IMG/VR virus record: IMGVR_UViG_3300023174_005819
Span: 1-64,000 of that record
Strand: one strand, 5' to 3'
Origin: a virus
DNA length: 64,000 nucleotides
Part shown: piece after piece, positions 57,252 to 64,000 of the stretch
How the letters are laid out: each line of letters begins with the position of its first letter
Position numbering within the stretch: the stretch's first letter is position 1
Notes under the pieces: generated by a model
Told to the model about the DNA's origin: nothing
What the model saw: the letters and a program-made list of their open reading frames with translations, nothing else
Databases searched by the model: none
Program-made: the position numbers and the translations under genes

Positions 57252-59167
57252 TGGAAAGAAAAAAGAAAGTTCTAATACAAACGGATTTTGCCTTAGCTAA
57301 AACAGGCTTTGGTAGAAACGCTAGAGCTTTACTTAAATATTTGTATTCTACAAATAAATATGATTTAATTCATTATTGCTGTGGAATGACTTATGATCAT
57401 CCAGAATTCAAAAAGACTCCTTGGAGATCTGTTGGCTCACTTCCTAATACTCAACAAGAATTAGATCAACTAAATAAAGATCCAAATTTAGCTCGAATGG
57501 CAAGTTATGGAGCGCATTATTTAGATCGAGTTATCAATGATGAAAAGCCAGACGTATATTTTGCAGTACAAGATATTTGGGGGGTAGATTTTGCTATTGA
57601 AAAGCCTTGGTTTAATAAAATTGCATCTGTAATTTGGACTACATTAGATTCTCTACCTATTCTTCAATCTGCTATTACTAATGCTCCAAAAATTAAAAAT
57701 TATTGGATTTGGAGTAATTTTGCTACAAAAGCTCTTCATAAACTTGGATATAGTCATGTAAAAACTATTCATGGATCTTTGGAAGATAAAGATTTTTATC
57801 GTTTATCAGATTTTGATAGAAATCAACTTAGGAAAAAATACAATATTGCTCAAGATGCATTTATTATCGGATTTGTATTTAGAAATCAATTAAGAAAAAG
57901 CGTTCCTAATTTACTTCAAGGATATGCATTATGGAAGAAAAATAATCCTCAAATTAAAAATACATACTTACTACTTCACACTCATTGGGGAGAAGGGTGG
58001 AATATACATAAATTAGCAGCAGAAGCTGGAGTAAATCAAAATGAAATATTAACAACTTATATATGTAAAAGCTGTGGAAATTATGAAATTAAAAATTTTA
58101 CTGCACAAGATTTAGATTGTAAATTTTGTGGATCAAAGAAAACTCAAACCACAACAAATGTTAGTATCGGAGTCACGGAGGCTCAATTAAATGAAGTATA
58201 TAATTTAATGGATGTTTATTGTCATCCATTTACTAGTGGGGGTCAGGAAATTCCAATTCAAGAAGCAAAATTAACGGAATTAATTACGTTAGTTACAAAT
58301 TATAGTTGCGGAGAGGAAATGTGTGAACCAGAAGCTAACTCATTACCACTAGATTGGATAGAATACAGAGAACATGGTACAGAATTTATTAAAGCATCAA
58401 CTCTTCCAGAATCAATAGCAAAACAATTAAATATAGTATATAAAATGCCTATTCATCAAAGAAAAGAAATTGGAAAAAAGGCCAGAGAATGGACTATTAA
58501 AAATTTTGCAATTAGTAATGTTGGAAAAAGTATAGAAAATTTTATTGATAATCAAAAATTAGTTGATTGGAATGAAATAAAAGAGAATCCAGAGGATAAA
58601 AAAGATCCTTATTTTCAAATTCCAAATATCACAGATGATGCAGAATGGTTAATATTTATGTATCATAATATATTAAAAATGAAAAATATTGATCGCAATG
58701 ATTCTGGACATCAATATTGGATGGGAGAATTAGCGAAAGGAGCAAAAAGACAAGATATCGAAAATTATTTTAGAAATGTGGCATTAAAAGAAACAGAAGA
58801 TAAAAAACAGGTTAAATTTGAGGATCTACTTGACCCAAATGATAAAGGTAGAGTGATATATGTTATGCCAGAGAGTGCTGGAGATATTTTCTTAAGCACT
58901 GCATTATTTAAATCTATTAAAAATAGATATCCAGATTATAGTTTATATGTTGCAACAAAACCACAGTACAAAGATATTTTAGATGGTAATCCATATGTTC
59001 ATAGATGGATAGAGTATAATCCAATTATGGATAATTTGATTTGGTTAGAAGGAAATAATCAACATAATGGATATTTTGATATTGCTTATTTACCATATAC
59101 TTGTACTCAAAGAAATTTAAATTATCTTCACAATGGTTTAGATAAAATAGAATTTCAATTAAGTTGA
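57251..59167 (+). CDS. Multidomain glycosyltransferase: GT4 + zinc ribbon + DUF4214-like + GT9 N-half
   Basis: 638 aa. Residues 5-430: GT-B transferase of GT4 type (VLIQTDFALAKTGFGRNARA, FTSGGQEIPIQEAKL). A zinc ribbon is inserted at 270-300 (CKSCG and CKFCG: C272, C275, C290, C293). Residues 467-513 (FMYHNILKMKNIDRNDSGHQ, YWMGELAKGAKRQDIENYF) match DUF4214. From 533, GRVIYVMPESAGDIFLSTAL is the N-terminal Rossmann domain of GT9 (heptosyltransferase), cut off at 638. The GT9 C-half is the next gene. Joined to the SSB gene as TAATG. Confidence 0.78.
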   Translation: MERKKKVLIQTDFALAKTGFGRNARALLKYLYSTNKYDLIHYCCGMTYDHPEFKKTPWRSVGSLPNTQQELDQLNKDPNLARMASYGAHYLDRVINDEKPDVYFAVQDIWGVDFAIEKPWFNKIASVIWTTLDSLPILQSAITNAPKIKNYWIWSNFATKALHKLGYSHVKTIHGSLEDKDFYRLSDFDRNQLRKKYNIAQDAFIIGFVFRNQLRKSVPNLLQGYALWKKNNPQIKNTYLLLHTHWGEGWNIHKLAAEAGVNQNEILTTYICKSCGNYEIKNFTAQDLDCKFCGSKKTQTTTNVSIGVTEAQLNEVYNLMDVYCHPFTSGGQEIPIQEAKLTELITLVTNYSCGEEMCEPEANSLPLDWIEYREHGTEFIKASTLPESIAKQLNIVYKMPIHQRKEIGKKAREWTIKNFAISNVGKSIENFIDNQKLVDWNEIKENPEDKKDPYFQIPNITDDAEWLIFMYHNILKMKNIDRNDSGHQYWMGELAKGAKRQDIENYFRNVALKETEDKKQVKFEDLLDPNDKGRVIYVMPESAGDIFLSTALFKSIKNRYPDYSLYVATKPQYKDILDGNPYVHRWIEYNPIMDNLIWLEGNNQHNGYFDIAYLPYTCTQRNLNYLHNGLDKIEFQLS

Positions 59168-59181
59168 TATATCATAAATAA

Positions 59182-60333
59182 ATGAGACTTCTTGATACAT
59201 ATGCAACAAATACTGGTTCAAAAATTGATCGACCTTTTATTTATACTAAATTTTTCCCATTACCTTTAGATAGATATATAACACTTCAAGCTCAAACTCC
59301 ATATGATTCAAGGAATTATTCTTATTGGCAAGAAGTTATAGATATATTACTTCCATATTTATCTAAAGAAAAAATACATCTTGTTCAAGTTGGGACTAAA
59401 GATGAAAGACCATTAAATGGAGCTATTAATTTATTAGGGCAAACTAATATAAATCAATTAGCATATGTAATAGAAAACTCTACTTTACATTTTGGAGCAG
59501 ATAGTCTTTGTGTTCATTTAGCTTCATATTTTGATAAACCCATAGTTTCAATTTATAGCATAAGTAATCCAAATGTAGCTGGTCCGCATTTTGGAGATAA
59601 AAATAAACATATTCTATTAAAAGGATATGAGAGAATAGGAAATAAAAAACCATCCTATTCTCAAGTAGAATCGCCAAAATCTATTGATACAATTAAACCA
59701 GAAGAAATTGCTAAATCAATTCTACAACTTTTACATATAAAATATAATAATATACCAGAGACTATATTTTTTGGAACAGACTTTAATGTTAAAAGTTTCG
59801 AGATTATTCCAGATGAAATTTTAGACCCAAATTCAATACCAGTAGAAAATCCAATCATAAGAATGGATTATAGTTTCAATGAAAAAGCTTTAGAAGTTAT
59901 AATCTCTACAAAGAAAAGTATAGTATTTACAAATAAACCAATTAAAAAAGATATAATTGAAAAATATAAGCATAATATCAATCAATTAATTTATATAATT
60001 GAAGAAGATAATAGCGTTGATTTTGTTAAATTGCTAAAGAATAATTCCATAAATTATGTGCTTTTATCATTTTTACCAGAAGAAATTTTAAATAATTTTA
60101 AATTAGATTATATGGATTATAATTTAATTGTTAATAGGAAACATAAAACTAAAGAAGATACAAAAATAGAAGATACAAATAATCTTTGTTACAAATCTTG
60201 TAGAACACTATTTTCATCAAAAGGTAAATTTACGTCAAGATACGATTGGATTAATGGTAATGGGAATAAAGTAGTAGATCATCCAAATTTTTGGAAAGAA
60301 GCTGATAATTTTTACATTTTTAAGTTGACTTAA
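59182..60333 (+). CDS. GT9 C-terminal half with extra C-terminal domain
   Basis: 383 aa. Residues 1-195: HLVQVGTKDERPLNGAINLLG and IENSTLHFGADSLCVHLASYFDKPIVSIYS, the ADP-heptose/sugar-binding half of GT9, with NPNVAGPHFGD. Residues 200-383 are a further alpha/beta region of unknown fold ending FWKEADNFYIFKLT. It starts 14 nt after the GT9 N-half; a TATCAT lies six bases before the ATG. The two halves probably associate, or this is a recent split. Confidence 0.75.
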   Translation: MRLLDTYATNTGSKIDRPFIYTKFFPLPLDRYITLQAQTPYDSRNYSYWQEVIDILLPYLSKEKIHLVQVGTKDERPLNGAINLLGQTNINQLAYVIENSTLHFGADSLCVHLASYFDKPIVSIYSISNPNVAGPHFGDKNKHILLKGYERIGNKKPSYSQVESPKSIDTIKPEEIAKSILQLLHIKYNNIPETIFFGTDFNVKSFEIIPDEILDPNSIPVENPIIRMDYSFNEKALEVIISTKKSIVFTNKPIKKDIIEKYKHNINQLIYIIEEDNSVDFVKLLKNNSINYVLLSFLPEEILNNFKLDYMDYNLIVNRKHKTKEDTKIEDTNNLCYKSCRTLFSSKGKFTSRYDWINGNGNKVVDHPNFWKEADNFYIFKLT

Positions 60334-60353
60334 AATATAATTTACAGTATCAT
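60325..60353 (+). promoter_or_regulatory. Promoter of the 270-aa gene
   Basis: -35 TTGACT (60325-60330), 17 bp, -10 TATCAT (60348-60353), six bases to the ATG at 60360. Confidence 0.6.
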
Positions 60354-60359
60354 TCTTAA

Positions 60360-61172
60360 ATGAGTCCAAAAATAAAATCAGAAGAAAATACAATTTCAAT
60401 TGGTAGTTCAGAGCTATTTGAACCAGTAACAGTAGTTGATTCAGAGAATAAATCAACATCTCCTCAAGTAACTCCTCCAAATATAATAACAAGAAACCAA
60501 TATGGACTTATCGAAGATAAAACTCTTAATTATATATTTAATGATGATGGAACTATTAATTGGCGTAAAATGGTTAAAACTGAACATCTTGTACCTAATA
60601 GACAAAAGACTCAAGAAACAGATGTTTCAAAGCTTCAAGATAAAGATCTTCTTATACTTTTAGGTGGAATTAAAGAGTTAGCTCAAATCAGAGGATATAC
60701 TAGTGTTGAATATAAAGTAGTTGCAGCTTCTGAAAATTATTTTGCAACAAGCTGTAGAATCACTTGGCTACCAAATTATGAAACTGGTGGAAGAGAAGTA
60801 GTTTTTGAATCTCTTGCTGACGCTACTTTAAATAATACAAAGAGTTTCGCCAGATTCTTCTTGGCTGCGATTGCTGAGAATAGAGCGTTTGTTCGCTGTG
60901 TACGCAATTTCTTAAAGATTAATATTGTTTCTCAAGAAGAGCTTGGCGATGCAAAACTTCTTGATGATTCTTCTTCTGTAAATGAAAATCCAACTTCTCC
61001 ACAATCATTACTTGAAAAAGTCATGAAAGAAAAGAATGTTAATTTTGAAGCACTAAAGAAAAGATTAATTAAAGATAATTTTGATAATGCAGAAAATTTA
61101 AATTCTATATCAGATATACCTAAAGTTAAATTATTTGAACTAATAGATAGAATCAAAAAGATTAAAGATTAA
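60360..61172 (+). CDS. Possible single-strand annealing (Rad52/Sak-like) protein
   Basis: 270 aa. The core TLNYIFNDDGTINWRKM, RGYTSVEYKVVAASENYFAT, SCRITWLPNYETGG, FESLADATLNNTKSFARFFL and AAIAENRAFVRCVRNFLKI has the strand-strand-A..A..RA..RC.R..L layout reminiscent of Rad52/Sak-type annealing proteins. A Ser-rich linker (212-225) and a C-terminal helical domain follow. Function is inferred; I would not rule out another DNA-binding role. Convergent with the next gene, stops overlapping. Confidence 0.45.
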   Translation: MSPKIKSEENTISIGSSELFEPVTVVDSENKSTSPQVTPPNIITRNQYGLIEDKTLNYIFNDDGTINWRKMVKTEHLVPNRQKTQETDVSKLQDKDLLILLGGIKELAQIRGYTSVEYKVVAASENYFATSCRITWLPNYETGGREVVFESLADATLNNTKSFARFFLAAIAENRAFVRCVRNFLKINIVSQEELGDAKLLDDSSSVNENPTSPQSLLEKVMKEKNVNFEALKKRLIKDNFDNAENLNSISDIPKVKLFELIDRIKKIKD

Positions 61173-61181
61173 TAATCTTTA
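61163..61181. terminator. Hairpin at convergent gene ends
   Basis: 8-bp inverted repeat TAAAGATT/AATCTTTA with a 3-base loop spanning both overlapping stop codons (shared TTAA at 61169-61172). Same design as at 22095-22115. Confidence 0.5.
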
Positions 61182-61465
61182 TACTTTATTAATTGATTTC
61201 TAACAAAATAAAGATTAATAAAAAATCCACAAAAAGCACTAAATATATTACTCAAATAAGGATGTGTTAGTCCATAAAATGGATTAATAAAAAAACTTAT
61301 AAATAAAGATATCCAAAAACTAGAACATTCATGACACAATAATAGTCGATTTATATATGGTATTCTTGCTATTAAATTTCTAAATGGTCTAGTTATTTCA
61401 GTATCGCTCCAAGCGAAACAAACTCCTAAACAGACAAATAGATAAATAAAAAAACAGTAAAACAT
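61169..61465 (-). CDS. Small membrane protein, DUF1360-like
   Basis: 98 aa. N-terminal membrane helix (FYCFFIYLFVCLGVCFAW), TEITRPFRNLIARIPYI, then LCHECSSFWISLFISFF (residues 43-59) with a C-x-x-C...W pattern and a second hydrophobic region. This resembles DUF1360-type phage and bacterial membrane proteins (R..R....C..C.S.W). Function unknown. Confidence 0.6.
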   Translation of the reverse strand: MFYCFFIYLFVCLGVCFAWSDTEITRPFRNLIARIPYINRLLLCHECSSFWISLFISFFINPFYGLTHPYLSNIFSAFCGFFINLYFVRNQLIKYKDY

Positions 61466-61471
61466 TTTTAA

Positions 61472-61753
61472 TTATTTAATTCGTGAATTCAAAAAATTCT
61501 CAAGAGTAATTAACATTTTCTTTGTTGTTTCATCACTAAAAAGATTATTGAAGTAATCAGTTTCTGCGTCAAATTTAGATATTAAATATGATATAACTCT
61601 TTTAACGCATGGACAACTTACATTACGCTTTGCTACAGTTAAATCAGCTAAAATTTCTGGAAATTTATCTTTTAAAGAATTAAAAATTTTAGGATTTTGC
61701 AATATACCATTTAAATATAAATTAGAACTAATATATTTTTTAAATTCCGACAT
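61472..61753 (-). CDS. Small helical phage protein
   Basis: 93 aa. MSEFKKYISSNLYLNGILQN, NVSCPCVKRVISYLISKFD and ETTKKMLITLENFLNSRIK; mostly helical with a CPC pair at residues 47-49. No known family. Own promoter; precedes the membrane-protein gene by 6 nt. Confidence 0.55.
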   Translation of the reverse strand: MSEFKKYISSNLYLNGILQNPKIFNSLKDKFPEILADLTVAKRNVSCPCVKRVISYLISKFDAETDYFNNLFSDETTKKMLITLENFLNSRIK

Positions 61754-61760
61754 ATATAGA

Positions 61761-61789
61761 ATTATATATTATTTACAGTATTATTTCAA
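61761..61789 (-). promoter_or_regulatory. Promoter of the helical protein gene
   Basis: -35 TTGAAA (61789-61784), 17 bp, -10 TATAAT (61766-61761), seven bases to the ATG at 61753. Confidence 0.55.
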
Positions 61790-61793
61790 TATT

Positions 61794-62603
61794 TTATCTT
61801 TCACCACTTAATATATATGTTTGAAAAGCTAAACTTAATTTGGCATCATCAGAAATACTATAATTTAATTGAGTTTGATTATTTATTAAATTAGATAAGT
61901 TAAATGATAATAAAGATTCATCTGTTTTATATTTTTTAAAAGAAATATTTAAATTTCTTTGAGTGATTCCAGTTAATATATTAGTTACTTTTTCTTGAGT
62001 ATAATTACTCATAGAAAATTCAAAATTTAAAGATATTGATATTGGATATTTTATAATTACATTATCTGGAAGATAATTACCAACAGTATAAACTGCTTCT
62101 CTTGGAATATTTATATTTAATTGAAAATTTTGCAATCTATTTTCATTAGCTTCTTTTAAATTTAAATCAACGTAACAATTATCTCCTATATTGAAATTAT
62201 TTAAAACTTTTGGCGTATAATTGAAAACTCCAGTTTCATTTCCTAATTCTCCTAAAATCAAATTTTTAACATTAACAATTGGATACTGATCTAAAGAGTA
62301 AGATATACTATAATTTGTTAAATAACCACTAGAAAATTTAAAATAATTATTGCCATATTCAAGTTTACCACCAAATGGTCTAGACCCAGTATAGCCTATA
62401 AACCTATCATTAGAGCTTAATATATAATTTAAATCAAGATTCGCAACAACTGGAGCAGTTACCAAATAATTTATATTCTGGTCATTTATAGCTAAAGATG
62501 GATTAATATTATTATTATAATTAATATTTAAACTCTGCACTCCAGATATCAAAGAATCATTTAGATAAAAGTTTTGATTTTCTATAGAATATACATTAAA
62601 CAT
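61794..62603 (-). CDS. Probable tail tube (or minor tail) protein
   Basis: 269 aa, nearly all beta. GVQSLNINYNNNINPSLAI, APVVANLDLNYILSSND, GGKLEYGNNYFKFSSGYLTNYSIS and the second half VYTVGNYLPDNVIIKYPISISL, SLAFQTYILSGER repeat a strand-rich pattern, as in two-domain tube proteins of long-tailed phages. No enzyme motif. It lies on the minus strand, divergent from the lambda-M-like gene 51 bp away, which is unusual for a tail module. Confidence 0.5.
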   Translation of the reverse strand: MFNVYSIENQNFYLNDSLISGVQSLNINYNNNINPSLAINDQNINYLVTAPVVANLDLNYILSSNDRFIGYTGSRPFGGKLEYGNNYFKFSSGYLTNYSISYSLDQYPIVNVKNLILGELGNETGVFNYTPKVLNNFNIGDNCYVDLNLKEANENRLQNFQLNINIPREAVYTVGNYLPDNVIIKYPISISLNFEFSMSNYTQEKVTNILTGITQRNLNISFKKYKTDESLLSFNLSNLINNQTQLNYSISDDAKLSLAFQTYILSGER

Positions 62604-62654
62604 TAACTATAATTACACTACTTTTAAGTGTAAAATATAAGAGGTAAAAGGTAT

Positions 62655-63197
62655 ATGGCTAGCATTTACGATATAGTTCCTAGTTGGAACGCTGGAAGTA
62701 CTTATAATAAGTATAATATAGTACTAGGATCTGATAATAAATATTATTATTCAATTATAGATTCCAATATTAATCAAAATCCAATAGATCCATTAAATCT
62801 TCAAGTTGAGTGGGATGGATACATAATTATAAATGGTAATTTAACTCCTAACTTTTTTTGGAAACCTTCTTATAATATAGAAGCAATTTCTAAACCAAGA
62901 GTTAAAATAAATCAATTTGGAAATGGTTATCAACAAAGAATATCTGATGGAATAAATATTAATTTAATTGAATTTAATATTATTTTCGAAAATAGGTCAG
63001 AATTAGAAACTGTTTCAATACTTCATTTTTTACAACAAATGAATACAAAACAAAGTTTTATATATAATTTACCAACAATTTACTCAAAATCAACTTCTAA
63101 TTTAAACACAATGTTTATATGTCCAGAATGGAGCGCCAGTTTTATTTCTTACAATAATTATTCTATAAAAGCCAATTTCACAGAAGTTCCAAAATAA
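62655..63197 (+). CDS. Lambda gpM-like tail tip protein with carbohydrate-binding-like N-terminus
   Basis: 180 aa. Residues 1-60 (PSWNAGSTYNKYNIVLGSDNKYYYSI...NP) match the CBM5/12-type chitin-binding layout W..GxxYnxxxiV...YY. Residues 70-178 match lambda gpM: FFWKPSYNIEAISKPRVKI, QFGNGYQQRISDGI, FIYNLPT. A strong ribosome site (AGAGG and AAAGG) is present, unlike the leaderless genes. Confidence 0.78.
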   Translation: MASIYDIVPSWNAGSTYNKYNIVLGSDNKYYYSIIDSNINQNPIDPLNLQVEWDGYIIINGNLTPNFFWKPSYNIEAISKPRVKINQFGNGYQQRISDGININLIEFNIIFENRSELETVSILHFLQQMNTKQSFIYNLPTIYSKSTSNLNTMFICPEWSASFISYNNYSIKANFTEVPK

Positions 63198-63198
63198 T

Positions 63199-64000
63199 AT
63201 GCCAACATCTTCAGAAACATATAATTTAATTGTAAGTGGAGCAAAAGATATTAATGCAGAGTTAAGTTCTCTTACTCCATCTTCTCCATTACAATTTTAT
63301 GAAATAGATTTATCAGAAGTTTCTCCTATAACAATAAATTTTGATTATAATGGACAACAACCGATGAATCGTGGAATTTTACGTATTTATAATGATTATA
63401 ATTTATTTAAAATAACATCCGATTCTTATGGAAGAATAAAATGGCAAAATAATTTTTACTATCCATTTCCTATATTTTCAGAAGGATTTGAATATACTTC
63501 AGCAGGAACACTTCCTACTCCAAAAGTTTCTATATCAAACCTTTCTCCAGATTATTCTAATAATTCATTTTATAATTATATCAGAATGCAAATGCAGTCT
63601 TTGGGTGATATAGTTGGAGCAAAATTTACAAGAATTAAAACTTTTTTAAAATATTTAGACGGATCAAATTTTTCTCAAGGTTACAATCCATATATGACAA
63701 ACTCTGGAATATATGAAATGGAACTTCCAAGAGATATTTATTATATAGATAGAAAAACAATAGAAAATAAATCAATAGTAGAATATCAATTAAATACAAT
63801 TTTAGATTTAGAAAATTTAGTTTTACCAGGAAGAACGATTTTAGCCAAAAAATGTCCTTTTCAGTATAGAGGAGAAGGATGTTGTTATGAATATAATAGT
63901 AGATTAACATATTTACATAGTGGAATTTATGCTAATATACAAAATTCTCCTATAACAGTCAAAGCTCTTCAAACCGCACCACCCGTAGCTAGTGAAAATG
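63199..64000 (+). CDS. Lambda gpL-like tail tip protein (3' end cut by window edge)
   Basis: Frame open from ATG 63199 to the right edge, 267 codons. TSSETYNLIVSGAKDINAE start, MNRGILRIYNDYN, then TILDLENLVLPGRTILAKKC and PFQYRGEGCCYEYN, the C....YRG..C.Y cysteine region of gpL that binds an Fe-S cluster in lambda. One base separates it from the gpM-like stop. Follows the lambda M-L order. Confidence 0.8.
   Translation, partial: MPTSSETYNLIVSGAKDINAELSSLTPSSPLQFYEIDLSEVSPITINFDYNGQQPMNRGILRIYNDYNLFKITSDSYGRIKWQNNFYYPFPIFSEGFEYTSAGTLPTPKVSISNLSPDYSNNSFYNYIRMQMQSLGDIVGAKFTRIKTFLKYLDGSNFSQGYNPYMTNSGIYEMELPRDIYYIDRKTIENKSIVEYQLNTILDLENLVLPGRTILAKKCPFQYRGEGCCYEYNSRLTYLHSGIYANIQNSPITVKALQTAPPVASEN

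Overview
The window looks like part of a large, strongly AT-rich tailed bacteriophage (Caudoviricetes) genome. The evidence is the mixture of lambda gpM-like and gpL-like tail genes at the right end, a probable tail tube gene, a T4 rIIA-like gene, a phage replication and recombination set, a ribonucleotide reductase operon, three tRNA genes and a tmRNA gene. Genes are tightly packed, often with ATGA or TAATG overlaps. The lambda-type tail genes suggest a long non-contractile tail. Host is not certain; the promoters look like ordinary sigma70-type sites (TTGACA, 16-18 bp, TATAAT).

Layout. 1-13.2 kb, mostly minus strand: rIIA-like GHKL ATPase (cut by the left edge), ATP-dependent DNA ligase, two tandem GT2 glycosyltransferases, UV-damage endonuclease, small conserved phage proteins, a GT90-like transferase, a methyltransferase, tRNA-Ser and tRNA-Asn, a cytidylyltransferase-like enzyme, tRNA-Thr and a short adenylosuccinate synthetase (PurA/PurZ family). 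13.2-20.5 kb, minus strand: nrdB-nrdA, a sigma-like factor, a dNMP kinase, a secreted three-repeat protein and a dCMP deaminase. 20.5-22.1 kb, plus strand: an IMPDH/GMP reductase-family enzyme and two small proteins. 22.1-24.4 kb: a membrane/coiled-coil protein, a roughly 320-nt structured RNA candidate and, divergent to it, a one-piece tmRNA followed by an HNH endonuclease.

24.4-26.5 kb holds two probable structural proteins. 26.5-46.6 kb is a 20-kb plus-strand glycan block: about 14 glycosyltransferases from at least nine families (GT2, GT4, GT8, GT10, GT11, GT17, GT25, GT32, GT47, GT61), two O-methyltransferases, a tandem nucleotidyltransferase, RmlB-like and Gmd-like dehydratases, an SDR reductase, a class II aldolase, a HAD phosphatase and a transferase-kinase fusion. 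Gmd plus two fucosyltransferase families points to a deoxyhexose-containing glycan built by the phage. 46.6-57.3 kb is the replication and recombination block: RecA/UvsX, a small PD-(D/E)xK nuclease, DnaB, ThyX, Toprim primase, Fe-S PD-(D/E)xK nuclease, and a DnaE-type polymerase split into PHP-like, DnaQ-like and catalytic genes, then a probable ssDNA-binding protein. 57.3-61.2 kb: a GT4-GT9 multidomain protein, the GT9 C-terminal half, and a possible annealing protein. 61.2-64 kb: small proteins and tail genes.

The most notable signals are: (1) a repeated promoter architecture in which the -10 box lies only 5-9 nt upstream of the start codon, implying many leaderless mRNAs; (2) a divergent tmRNA and structured-RNA pair; (3) the large glycan block; (4) a dispersed polymerase III alpha; (5) a 29-nt palindromic repeat family; (6) a purine pair (short PurA-like plus IMPDH/GMPR-like) that may bear on modified DNA. 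All identifications come from reading motifs by eye; no database search was run.
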